From CAZFJG01 sp964410915 (GTDB taxonomy: Bacteria; Synergistota; Synergistia; Synergistales; JAFGMB01): a stretch of 13,161 bases of DNA. The notes beneath the pieces were generated by a model that saw only the letters and a list, made by a program, of their open reading frames with translations, made no database searches and was not told the origin of the DNA. Positions 6,582 through 13,137 of the stretch are shown in pieces (positions within the stretch are counted from its first letter, which is position 1; every line of letters starts with the position of its first letter). A program made the translations under genes and the position numbers. Location of the stretch: contig CAYPIU010000047.1 in assembly GCA_964410915.1 (NCBI GenBank), positions 1 through 13,161 of the forward strand, in the 5' to 3' direction.

Positions 6582-6863
6582 TCAGTTGCTATTCTGAGAG
6601 GATGGGGAAACAGCCCGGTAGACCTCTATGACAGAAAGCATCCATACTGCAAGTCCACCGGATATCCTCCCAATGAAGGATATCTCAGGAGATGAGATCA
6701 TAAAGGTCAGGTAACCGAAGATTATCATCCAGAAAAGCATCACCAGGCCCCTCATTGGCCTGCCAAGAAATACATAACCCGATCCGGGGATAACGATCGT
6801 GATCAGGAGGGGAAGATACTTCAGGTACCTTCCCCTTTTATAACTACTTTTTTTCTTAGTCAT
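6582..6863 (-). CDS. Small two-to-three-helix membrane protein with PGSGYVFLG motif
   Basis: A 93-residue protein begins with a lysine-rich stretch (MTKKKSSYKRGRYLKY), followed by hydrophobic segments. These contain LPLLITIVIPGSGYVFLGRPMRGLV, LFWMIIFGYLTFMI and GGLAVWMLSVIEVYRA. The PG-G--FLGRP-RG pattern recalls the TM2-like small membrane proteins (PGLGQIYLGR type), whose function is generally unknown. I cannot assign it more closely. ATG 6863 is preferred because the protein then opens on the basic stretch; an upstream in-frame start at 6911 would overlap the permease gene by 41 bases. It follows the permease stop by seven bases and is last in the minus-strand gene string. It may be only a passenger of that operon. 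Confidence 0.7.
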   Translation of the reverse strand: MTKKKSSYKRGRYLKYLPLLITIVIPGSGYVFLGRPMRGLVMLFWMIIFGYLTFMISSPEISFIGRISGGLAVWMLSVIEVYRAVSPSSQNSN

Positions 6864-6870
6864 ATTATGC

Positions 6871-8241
6871 TTAATATCCCTTCGGCCGGGGCCAGTTTTC
6901 AACTCCAGCACTCAGAAGTTTTTCAGTGTCCACCTTTTTATAACGATGGAAGACGAACCACAGGGAAGCAACCATGTAGAAGGAAAAACCCGAAACCATG
7001 TTCACCCAGTAACCGAAGTACATTCCCACCAGTGTTCCGAGAGTTAATATTATAAGGATAATTGCCGGCAGTGGATGTAATGGAGCTATATATTCCCTGT
7101 CAATACTCCCGAGAGGGAACATTCTGCGAAATTTGAACATCATGTAAGCACTGAGGGCATAGACCAGCAGAGCTGACAGGATAGAGAATGTTATCACCTG
7201 ATCGAGGAGACCTGTGAAACCGAAAGCAATAGCTATGGGAAGAAGGAAGATTATAGCCCTGTAAGGTGTATTGTATCTTGGATGTACGGCTGCAAAAGCA
7301 TCGGATATCAGGGTATCCCGCGACATTGCGAACCAGGCCCTGCTCGCATCTGTGATACAGCCGTTTGCACTGGCCATGCAGGAAAGGATGGTTCCTGTGA
7401 AAAGCATTGCAACCACAAGGGGCATATTTGTAGCCCGTGCTGCATCGAAGAGAGGGTAGACAGAGGAACCCAGCTCATCAGAATGGACAAGTCCGGAACA
7501 TACGAACCAGGTAACGGTAGCTCCTATGAGAAGGGTAACCATGCCCGTCATGGCGCCTACAGGAAGAGATCTGCTGGTGGAGCGGCACTCTTCTGCAGCA
7601 AGCGCAGTTCCTTCAACTCCAAGGTAAAACCATATACCGAACTGGAAGGCCCCGACTATCCCTATCCATCCATATGGGAGACCGTTGGTGAGTTCAGGCA
7701 GCCTCAAAATGGTTTCTGATGGATCATAGAATTTTGTGGCAAACAGCAGTATGAAAATGGAGACATATGCTATGGCTGTAATAATGAAATTGAATGTCAG
7801 GGTTGCATATACTCCCCGGTAGTTAAGATAGGTAAGTCCCACGAGGGTCAGAATGATATAGGGAAGGCTGTTTATGTGAGGACTCAATGTTTTGAGTATC
7901 TCACCTACTACCAGCGCATCGGCTGCTTCGAGCATTACATACTCAAATACCAGCATGAGCCCGACATTGAACGCTGCAAGGGGGCCCAGAAGGTACTTTG
8001 CCATTGTATACTGTCCCCCCGCTTCGGGCATAACAGATCCCATTTCCGTATTTACCATTACCAGGGATACATATAGAAGGCCCATTATCCAGCAGGCTAT
8101 AATAGCTCCGATGGAACCGCCTTTTGCTATAGTAAAGTTCCATCCCATGAATTCTCCTACCAGAACTATACCTACGCCAAGAGCCCATATATGCATGGGC
8201 CCCAGAACTTTCAGAAGTTTTTCCATTTTTTCTCCGCTCAT
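6871..8241 (-). CDS. APC-superfamily amino acid/amine permease, ethanolamine-permease-like
   Basis: A 456-residue integral membrane protein with about twelve hydrophobic segments, typical of the APC family in length and layout. The first segment region (GIVLVGEFMGWNFTIAKGGSIGAIIACWIMG, split by a Gly-rich break), the EAGGQYTMAKYLLGP element and VEGTALAAEECRSTSRSLPVGA resemble ethanolamine permeases (TC 2.A.3.5) more than general amino acid permeases, as far as memory of the family allows. It would move an amine or amino acid across the inner membrane, probably in symport or exchange. The start at 8241 lies 2 bases after the preceding stop with GAGGG upstream. An ATG at 8226 (MEKLLK) with GGAG five bases upstream is an alternative. 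It is encoded with the three small membrane proteins and follows the oxidoreductase pair, suggesting it supplies their substrate or exports the product. Confidence 0.85.
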   Translation of the reverse strand: MSGEKMEKLLKVLGPMHIWALGVGIVLVGEFMGWNFTIAKGGSIGAIIACWIMGLLYVSLVMVNTEMGSVMPEAGGQYTMAKYLLGPLAAFNVGLMLVFEYVMLEAADALVVGEILKTLSPHINSLPYIILTLVGLTYLNYRGVYATLTFNFIITAIAYVSIFILLFATKFYDPSETILRLPELTNGLPYGWIGIVGAFQFGIWFYLGVEGTALAAEECRSTSRSLPVGAMTGMVTLLIGATVTWFVCSGLVHSDELGSSVYPLFDAARATNMPLVVAMLFTGTILSCMASANGCITDASRAWFAMSRDTLISDAFAAVHPRYNTPYRAIIFLLPIAIAFGFTGLLDQVITFSILSALLVYALSAYMMFKFRRMFPLGSIDREYIAPLHPLPAIILIILTLGTLVGMYFGYWVNMVSGFSFYMVASLWFVFHRYKKVDTEKLLSAGVENWPRPKGY

Positions 8242-8243
8242 GA

Positions 8244-8438
8244 TCAGATACCCTCGTTCTTATCTTTTATCAGAATAGTGCCATCTTCAGCCGTTGAATT
8301 TTCCTTAATATTTTCTTTATGCTCGTTGCGCTGGTTAAATCGAGCTTTCTCTACCCGAAAAAGGTCCTTTAACATTACGGTCAGAAGAAGTAAGGAAAGC
8401 CCCCATGCAACAAGGTTCATGATCTTCCAGAGATTCAA
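8244..8438 (-). CDS. Small single-helix membrane protein, unrecognised
   Basis: A 64-residue product starts at a TTG whose bases overlap the TGA of the preceding gene (TTGA on the minus strand). It has one hydrophobic helix (LVAWGLSLLLLTVMLKDLF, about residues 9-27) followed by a long charged tail rich in Lys, Glu and Asn. An internal ATG at 8420 is an alternative start and would keep the helix. I recognise no family. The tight overlap with its neighbours on both sides, and its place directly before the permease gene, support a real gene that may be an accessory subunit, but nothing in its sequence proves a role. Confidence 0.6.
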   Translation of the reverse strand: MNLWKIMNLVAWGLSLLLLTVMLKDLFRVEKARFNQRNEHKENIKENSTAEDGTILIKDKNEGI

Positions 8439-8758
8439 GATTCATTCCCCCCGAAATGGTTCATGTCTTTTAATTGAGTATTTTCCTTGCGATCATAATG
8501 AAGGGAGTAAAAACTTTTCAGTTCTTTTCCGGAATGGCGGATTATGTAGAAAAGATAAACCAGAAGGAAAAGAGCAGTGAAGGTGAAACTGGCCATATTG
8601 AAGTTGTAGGTTAGACCTCCGCCACTGCCTGAGCCAACTATTACCTTACCCCTCATGAGCATGGTCGCGAGAAGGGTAGCAAAACAGAGCAGCATTACAA
8701 ATAAGATATCGAAAAGCTCGACTAAAATATTGAATTTCGATTTTTTCTCAGACATCAT
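8435..8758 (-). CDS. Small two-helix membrane protein with Gly/Ser-rich loop, unrecognised
   Basis: A 107-residue protein with two hydrophobic helices, about residues 11-34 (ILVELFDILFVMLLCFATLLATML) and 57-74 (SFTFTALFLLVYLFYIIR). Between them is an extracytoplasmic-looking loop containing GSGSGGG (42-48). The N-terminus and C-terminal tail are charged, so both ends are probably cytoplasmic. Two adjacent ATGs (8758 and 8755) are possible starts, with AAGG about 11 nt upstream. It begins four bases after the stop of the preceding gene, and its stop overlaps the next start. I recognise no family. It has the same size and layout as the preceding gene product, so the two might be subunits of one membrane complex. 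Confidence 0.7.
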   Translation of the reverse strand: MMSEKKSKFNILVELFDILFVMLLCFATLLATMLMRGKVIVGSGSGGGLTYNFNMASFTFTALFLLVYLFYIIRHSGKELKSFYSLHYDRKENTQLKDMNHFGGNES

Positions 8759-8762
8759 GCTC

Positions 8763-9113
8763 TTATACCTTCGCTTCCTGGGGTCCGTCCGGATTCCCGG
8801 TTAAGTCTGAAAATGTTGCATTTGTGTTCGATCCCCTTAGAAGGAGGAGATTATCGATGTCTTCTTCATAAATGATGTGTTTTTTTTGCCTGAGGTGAAT
8901 CATTACTGCAAAAAGAGACGCCGTACAGAAGGACCCTGCCATCAGGGCGGAACCAATGACCACGAACCTTTCCATACCTGTTTCAAGAATGGAAACGACC
9001 TGCCAGAGGACAAATGAAAAAATACTCCACATTAAAACCATAAAACCTGTTATTACAAGATTATCGCAGCGGTAAAGACGATCTTTCATACTTTCTTTTT
9101 CCATGGAGGGCAT
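8763..9113 (-). CDS. Small two-helix membrane protein, unrecognised
   Basis: A 116-residue protein. The ATG at 9113 is chosen because AGGGAG sits 7 nt upstream; in-frame starts at 9185 (TTG) and 9167 (ATG) lack a binding site. Hydrophobic helices span roughly 19-43 (LVITGFMVLMWSIFSFVLWQVVSIL) and 49-74 (RFVVIGSALMAGSFCTASLFAVMIHL). A basic patch (RQKKH) follows, then a soluble acidic tail of about 40 residues. The tail ends in a low-complexity, Asn/Pro-rich stretch. No family is recognised. It is the first gene after the 227-bp break and starts a tightly packed run of three small membrane proteins plus the permease. Confidence 0.7.
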   Translation of the reverse strand: MPSMEKESMKDRLYRCDNLVITGFMVLMWSIFSFVLWQVVSILETGMERFVVIGSALMAGSFCTASLFAVMIHLRQKKHIIYEEDIDNLLLLRGSNTNATFSDLTGNPDGPQEAKV

Positions 9114-9256
9114 CTTGATACTCCCTTTCTCTTTGATCGATGCTGAAATTGAACTGTTAAAATCCATATCTTTGCTGAAGGTCAAATATGAAAATTACAC
9201 TTACCTTAAGTTTTACTCTCATGGGACATTTGAAAAGCTATCTGAATATAAAGTGA

Positions 9257-9288
9257 GAGGCATGCTAACAGATCTGGTAGCATGCCTC
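9257..9288. repeat. 11-bp-arm inverted repeat between the oxidoreductase pair and the membrane genes
   Basis: GAGGCATGCTA (9257-9267) and TAGCATGCCTC (9278-9288) are perfect complements around a 10-base centre that itself contains CAGATCTG. On the minus strand it would form a stable hairpin downstream of the cyclodeaminase-family gene. It is not followed by a clean U run (TCACTTTATATT), so it is a poor intrinsic terminator. It could be a 3'-end stabiliser, a processing site that sets different expression for the two halves of the transcript, or an operator for a second promoter. The rest of the 227-bp interval shows no gene. Confidence 0.7.
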
Positions 9289-9340
9289 CCGTTTGTGGCT
9301 ATGCATCTTTGTCTTTAGTAAGTATGTTTATTAGCTGTCT

Positions 9341-10444
9341 TTAAAAGAAAGTAAATTCTTTTCCGAGTCCCTGTTTAACGGCTTCCCTGTATAAAGTCAT
9401 TCCCCAGGCCAGGTCATGTACAGGCATTCCGCCAGTAACAAAGATTATCTGTTCGTCATCATCTTTTCTTCCTGAATCTTTACCAAGGACGACATCTCCA
9501 AGGTTATGGATGACCTTTTCGTCAATATTTCCATCATTAACAAGTTTTATAAGGGGGTAGGAAGGCGCTATTACCTCCAGGGCGGAAAATCCTTTTGGAT
9601 GTTCATTGCCATCTGCTATGAAGGCCTGATGCATCTTCCAGTTGTCAGCGAAAAGGGTGCATTTATGAAATGCTTCTTCATCCATATCTGCAGCTCCGGT
9701 CATTGTAAGAAGAGTTCCCTTTTTCAGCCATTCTGTCTCGATACGGGGGAAATTCTCTCCCGAAGTAGCAATTGTAATAACATCGGCATCTTCTACAGCT
9801 TCTTTAATAGTGTCCACCATCCGGACCTTTATCCCAAGCTTTTCTTTCATCTCTTCAGCATAACTCTGAGAGGCAGCAGGGAAGGGGTCATAGACCACGG
9901 CTTCTTCGATAGTATCGATCCCTGCAGCTATTGCTAATGTGCAGGTTTTGTTTATTACTCCTGCACCAATAGCACCGATAACCTTTGATCCCTTACGGGC
10001 CAGATGTCTTGCGGCAACTCCGGGAACGGCACCAGTCCTCATTGCACTTATCATGTTTCCGGACATTATAGTGAAGGGAACTCCAGTGTCAGCATCATTA
10101 AGCACGGTAGTAAGTATAGACCTGGGAAGGCCTTTTTTCTTGTTTTCCGCATTTGAGCCATACCATTTTTCGCCGCAGATATTATATTCTCCGCCAAGAT
10201 AGGCTATCATGGCCATAAAACGTCTATCCGGACCTGTTAAAGGAATATTGAACCTCTTTTCATCAGGAAACCATAACATCTGTCCATGTTCATTCTCCAG
10301 AGGGCCTCCCATAAGGTAATCACCCTTACCCAGAAGTTCGAAAACGCCCTCAATGACGTCAACGCATTTGGGCATATCCTGAACACCGACCTTTACCAGG
10401 TCCTCCTGTGAAAGCATTAATGTTTTTACCTGATTCTCTGCCAA
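9341..10444 (-). CDS. Ornithine cyclodeaminase / mu-crystallin family NAD(P)-dependent protein
   Basis: A 367-residue cytoplasmic enzyme of the family that includes ornithine cyclodeaminase, archaeal alanine dehydrogenase, SbnB and iminosuccinate reductases. These share NAD(P)-linked formation or reduction of an imine at an amino carbon. Family landmarks are a lysine region EKWYGSN (92-98), GLPRSILTTVLNDADTGVPFTIMSGN (105-130), ISAMRTGAV (132-140, substrate Arg136), the Rossmann GAIGAGVIN (157-165), with Asn where many members have Gly/Ala, and GAADMDEE (250-257), whose Asp253 aligns with the catalytic Asp. The start is a TTG at 10444, supported by AAGGAGG (10453-10459) eight bases upstream. 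It begins 38 bases after the oxidoreductase gene, so the two are co-transcribed. The substrate is unknown. I recall similar proteins labelled tyramine oxidase subunit B in databases but cannot confirm it. Confidence 0.85.
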   Translation of the reverse strand: MAENQVKTLMLSQEDLVKVGVQDMPKCVDVIEGVFELLGKGDYLMGGPLENEHGQMLWFPDEKRFNIPLTGPDRRFMAMIAYLGGEYNICGEKWYGSNAENKKKGLPRSILTTVLNDADTGVPFTIMSGNMISAMRTGAVPGVAARHLARKGSKVIGAIGAGVINKTCTLAIAAGIDTIEEAVVYDPFPAASQSYAEEMKEKLGIKVRMVDTIKEAVEDADVITIATSGENFPRIETEWLKKGTLLTMTGAADMDEEAFHKCTLFADNWKMHQAFIADGNEHPKGFSALEVIAPSYPLIKLVNDGNIDEKVIHNLGDVVLGKDSGRKDDDEQIIFVTGGMPVHDLAWGMTLYREAVKQGLGKEFTFF

Positions 10445-10482
10445 TAAAATAACCTCCTTGATCCTTTTGTTTCCAGAAGGAT

Positions 10483-12663
10483 TTAATTCTTTTGCTTGAT
10501 CGCTTTTTCGACTGTTTCCAAAAGGTCGGGATAATCTATGCCCAATCTTTTCAGTGTTTCTGGTGTGGGGACACCATCTTCAGTCCATCCCCGTTTTTGA
10601 TATATAAGCTGTTGAAGTGTGCTGTAAGATTCTTCCTTGAACTTCCTTAAGGCAGTCAGTTTTTCCTGTATATTCATGCCGTCGGGGATCTTTTTTATTT
10701 TGTTTCTGAGCATGTCATCGTAATAATCTTTTCTGTGAAGATATTCTTCCTCTGTTACAGGTCCCATTGCCCTGTAGGGAGGTGTGTCTGCCTTTTTCCC
10801 CCATACGCCCCGCTTGACATTAAGCACTCTCTGGAGGGTGTAGACTCTTTCAGATTGTCTGATCATTTCATCTTCATCTATTTCATTGCCTGTTACTGCT
10901 GAATATAGCCTCCTCAGGTTGTCAACATGCTCAGGAACCCTGGGGGCATTTGGTTTAAGGTAATTATCTTCGGGGACAATATCTGCCCAGGGCATTTTGC
11001 AGGTTCCATTGAGGCTGAACCAGGTCCTGAAAAGCGAGAACCAGTAAATTGCTTCAACCTTATCTCCCATAGTAGGTATTTCCTTCGTCATAAGTTCCAT
11101 GCCCATCATCCAGGTCTCATCATGTTGGGGACCTTTGTTCGCCATTGCATATCCCGCCTGCTGAGAGATACATTCCTTTGTTACATATTCTGAATATTCC
11201 AGGCCCTTGGTTTCCATACCTATATCATTCAGTACTTCCGGATCTGCACCGAAATTGTTAACGAAGTATTTCTTCATATTATGGGTTCCCTGCCCGGCTA
11301 TCTTTCCGAAGCCTTCACCGTTTCCTATCTGATGAATAAGCTGAATGGCAGCATCCTTGTTCCCGAAGGTTAGTTCCAGGCCTCCAGTTTTTTCCTTATC
11401 AAGGATGCCCTTTTCATAACATTCCATAATGAATGCCATTCCTGTGCCTACGCCGATGGTATCCAGACCGTAGGTATCACAGTAGAAATTGGCTTCAAGG
11501 ATATGTCCGGGATCAAATATCCCGCAGTTTGTGCCGACGGCACCTATCGTCTCGTATTCCGGTCCATCAACGATAACTTTTTCTCCTTTATAAGGTCCCG
11601 TTTTCAGAATAAATCCATCAACAGCCTTGGCACATTGGATCGTACATCCATACCAGCAACCGTCGGGAATTCCCTGGGTATATGCTTTTTCCCAGATTTC
11701 CCTTTTTACCTTGTGATGCTGAGGACTGGAGCCAAATTTATAGTTTTCCACCGGGAGAAGTTCATAATTGTTGCAGAGTTCAACAAGGAAAGATGTCCCA
11801 CTTTTTCTCATCTTGATCTGTTTGTCATCAAGAGTAAAGATCTCTCTGTTAACTCTGAGTCCCAATTCCTTTATGAGCTCTGGATCCTCAGGCTGATTCA
11901 TATTTCCAAGGTAAAGAGATGACCTGACAACAACTGCCTTAACACCTTTATTTCTTAGAACTGTTCCAGTTCCGCCCCTGCCGGCCTGTTTCAGTCTCAC
12001 ATCTTTACGATGGCGATCAAAAAGGGAAAAATTAACCATTCCCCAGAGAGAGTTTTCAGCTCCCCTTCCCGAGGAAACGACGGCAACATTTGCGCGATCT
12101 TCCTCATCCTTTGCAAAGTCCTCTGTAAGTCTGGCGGCAATAACATGACTATCACTTGTTTCCAGATAATCTTCCAAAATGGTTACGGTGCCGTCATCCC
12201 CGTCAATTACAATAATTATGTCCTTTTCTGATTTTCCCTGAATTTCAAGTGCATCCCACCCGGAACATTTCATAAGAGGTCCAAAGAATCCTCCCACATT
12301 ACTGTCAATTGCTGTTCCTGTAAGAGGAGATAGGGTTACAACGATGGATTTTCCACATCCGGGATACTGAGTAGTTCCGCATACAGGACCGGGTGAAATT
12401 ACAAACCTGTTATCTGGATGATCCCAGGAAATCTCCCCGTCAACTGCATCCCACAAAAGTTTCATTCCATATCCTTTTCCTCCGATAAAATTCTTTTTCA
12501 TGTCTTCGGGTACACTCTTATTGTCAAATGAATGGTCCGAAACATTGAGGGAAAGGATCCTGTCCGTATAGCCTTTTTTGATCTTTGCGGGGTCATACTT
12601 AAAAGATCCTATTATGTTTATCTTTTCCCCGGCCTTGTGTTTCACTGGAGTTTTTCCGTTCAT
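10483..12663 (-). CDS. Aldehyde:ferredoxin oxidoreductase-family (tungsten/molybdenum pterin) catalytic subunit
   Basis: Members oxidise an aldehyde to the acid and pass electrons to ferredoxin through one 4Fe-4S cluster and a bis-pyranopterin W or Mo cofactor; the protein is cytoplasmic. Family motifs appear in order: FIGGKGYGMKLLW (about 59-71), ISPGPVCGTTQYPGCGKSIVVTLSPLTG, GGFFGPLMKCSGWDALEIQG, KQAGRGGTGTVLRNKGVKAVVV, DGPEYETIGAVGTNCGIFD, YAMANKGPQHDE and SLNGTCKMPW. Cluster ligands are Cys336, Cys340, Cys344 and Cys555. The first three are spaced C-x3-C-x3-C, whereas Pyrococcus AOR has C-x2-C-x3-C. At 726 aa it is longer than the roughly 600-residue archaeal enzymes. The excess lies in an N-terminal extension of about 25-30 residues and a C-terminal tail. 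AGGAGG (12671-12676) is 7 nt before the ATG. No separate iron-sulfur or flavin partner is seen nearby. Confidence 0.9.
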   Translation of the reverse strand: MNGKTPVKHKAGEKINIIGSFKYDPAKIKKGYTDRILSLNVSDHSFDNKSVPEDMKKNFIGGKGYGMKLLWDAVDGEISWDHPDNRFVISPGPVCGTTQYPGCGKSIVVTLSPLTGTAIDSNVGGFFGPLMKCSGWDALEIQGKSEKDIIIVIDGDDGTVTILEDYLETSDSHVIAARLTEDFAKDEEDRANVAVVSSGRGAENSLWGMVNFSLFDRHRKDVRLKQAGRGGTGTVLRNKGVKAVVVRSSLYLGNMNQPEDPELIKELGLRVNREIFTLDDKQIKMRKSGTSFLVELCNNYELLPVENYKFGSSPQHHKVKREIWEKAYTQGIPDGCWYGCTIQCAKAVDGFILKTGPYKGEKVIVDGPEYETIGAVGTNCGIFDPGHILEANFYCDTYGLDTIGVGTGMAFIMECYEKGILDKEKTGGLELTFGNKDAAIQLIHQIGNGEGFGKIAGQGTHNMKKYFVNNFGADPEVLNDIGMETKGLEYSEYVTKECISQQAGYAMANKGPQHDETWMMGMELMTKEIPTMGDKVEAIYWFSLFRTWFSLNGTCKMPWADIVPEDNYLKPNAPRVPEHVDNLRRLYSAVTGNEIDEDEMIRQSERVYTLQRVLNVKRGVWGKKADTPPYRAMGPVTEEEYLHRKDYYDDMLRNKIKKIPDGMNIQEKLTALRKFKEESYSTLQQLIYQKRGWTEDGVPTPETLKRLGIDYPDLLETVEKAIKQKN

Positions 12664-12729
12664 GAAAGTACCTCCTTTTTACCCTGAAAAATTCCTTTAC
12701 GTCACCTTGTTCTGTTTTTAAGCCTAAAC

Positions 12730-12795
12730 GGAATTATTATTCCACATATAATGTTTATGATATACTTATTCCGATATTTGTCAACACTCGGAATA
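12730..12795. promoter_or_regulatory. Candidate operator: paired GGAAT/ATTCC dyads around the promoter
   Basis: TATTCCGA (12767-12774) and TCGGAATA (12788-12795) are perfect 8-base inverted arms 13 bases apart, straddling the -35 box. A second dyad, GGAAT (12730-12734) and ATTCC (12739-12743), lies at or just past the expected transcription start. Both share the ATTCC half-site, which fits one dimeric repressor binding twice. The protein is unknown; the gene starting at 13138 is one possibility. Confidence 0.5.
12757..12784 (-). promoter_or_regulatory. Sigma-70 promoter of the oxidoreductase operon
   Basis: Read on the minus strand, TTGACA (12784-12779) is followed after 16 bases by TATCAT (12762-12757), five of six matches to the -10 consensus. 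Initiation near 12750 would give a 5' untranslated region of about 87 nt before the ATG at 12663. An inverted repeat covers the -35 box and another lies just past the start site, so the promoter is probably repressible. Confidence 0.7.
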
Positions 12796-12840
12796 TATAT
12801 TTCAGAAGAGTAAAAACTAAATTTATTAAGCCAGATTTAT

Positions 12841-12855
12841 CTAAAACTGTTTTAG
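12841..12855. repeat. 15-base perfect palindrome CTAAAAC-T-GTTTTAG
   Basis: Seven-base arms flank a single central T. The size and perfect symmetry suit a binding site for a dimeric regulator, upstream of both divergent genes. No run of T follows that would make it a terminator. Confidence 0.5.
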
Positions 12856-12881
12856 TAAGAGATTGTCTGTCTCGTAAATAG

Positions 12882-13001
12882 AGAGTAACATTACAATTGT
12901 CTAAGGGCATTTAGCTAAAGGGATATCCGCAATTATGCAGCGGGTAAGATCTTAGGTTTAATTTACTACACCTATTCCTATCTAAGAGTAACTTTACAAT
13001 T
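12882..13001. repeat. Pair of 17-base direct repeats
   Basis: AGAGTAACATTACAATT (12882-12898) and AGAGTAACTTTACAATT (12985-13001) differ at one position and lie 103 bases apart. A second motif, AGATCTTAG, recurs at 12947-12955 and 13052-13060, 105 bases apart and in the same order. The stretches between are not alike. This may be an old tandem duplication of about 104 bases in which two short blocks have been kept, or repeated binding sites. Confidence 0.6.
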
Positions 13002-13137
13002 CTGCTTTCAGCCGTGTATCCTGAGTTGGAAAATAAATTGTCGTTTTTGCCAGATCTTAGTTAATTTTCTCCCACATTACTGTATTTCGTAAAAAGATTA
13101 AGAGCCTTTTGTTCTAAATTAATTGGAGGTAATTGAT

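Larger units (their letters stand above)
12664..13137. other. Divergent AT-rich intergenic region
   Basis: These 474 bases separate the minus-strand oxidoreductase operon from a plus-strand gene. They hold the oxidoreductase promoter and ribosome site, dyad elements, a 15-base palindrome, two 17-base direct repeats and a repeated 9-mer. No convincing protein gene is present: the only small frame seen (ATG 12751 to TAA 12813) has no ribosome site. The sequence is clearly richer in A and T than the coding parts. Confidence 0.75.

Noticed and set aside
6555..6582. Bidirectional terminator between chorismate mutase and the convergent membrane gene
   Set aside because: Only a weak AAGGT/ACCTT pairing with a large loop and three T follows; not enough to call.
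7271..8278. Several plus-strand frames opposite the permease
   Set aside because: They are shadows of a full-length APC permease with family motifs; none has a binding site or recognisable product.
9186..9250. Second promoter for the membrane genes (TTGACC-like box near 9185)
   Set aside because: The -10 candidate TTTTAA is poor and would lie within 40 bases of the chosen start; not strong enough to list.
12751..12813. 20-codon plus-strand frame in the divergent region
   Set aside because: No ribosome binding site, and it overlaps the promoter dyads of the opposite operon.
12863..13012. Plus-strand promoters for the gene at 13138 (TTGTCT/TAACAT and TTACAA/TATCCT pairs)
   Set aside because: Each matches consensus only partly, and such pairs are expected by chance in AT-rich DNA.
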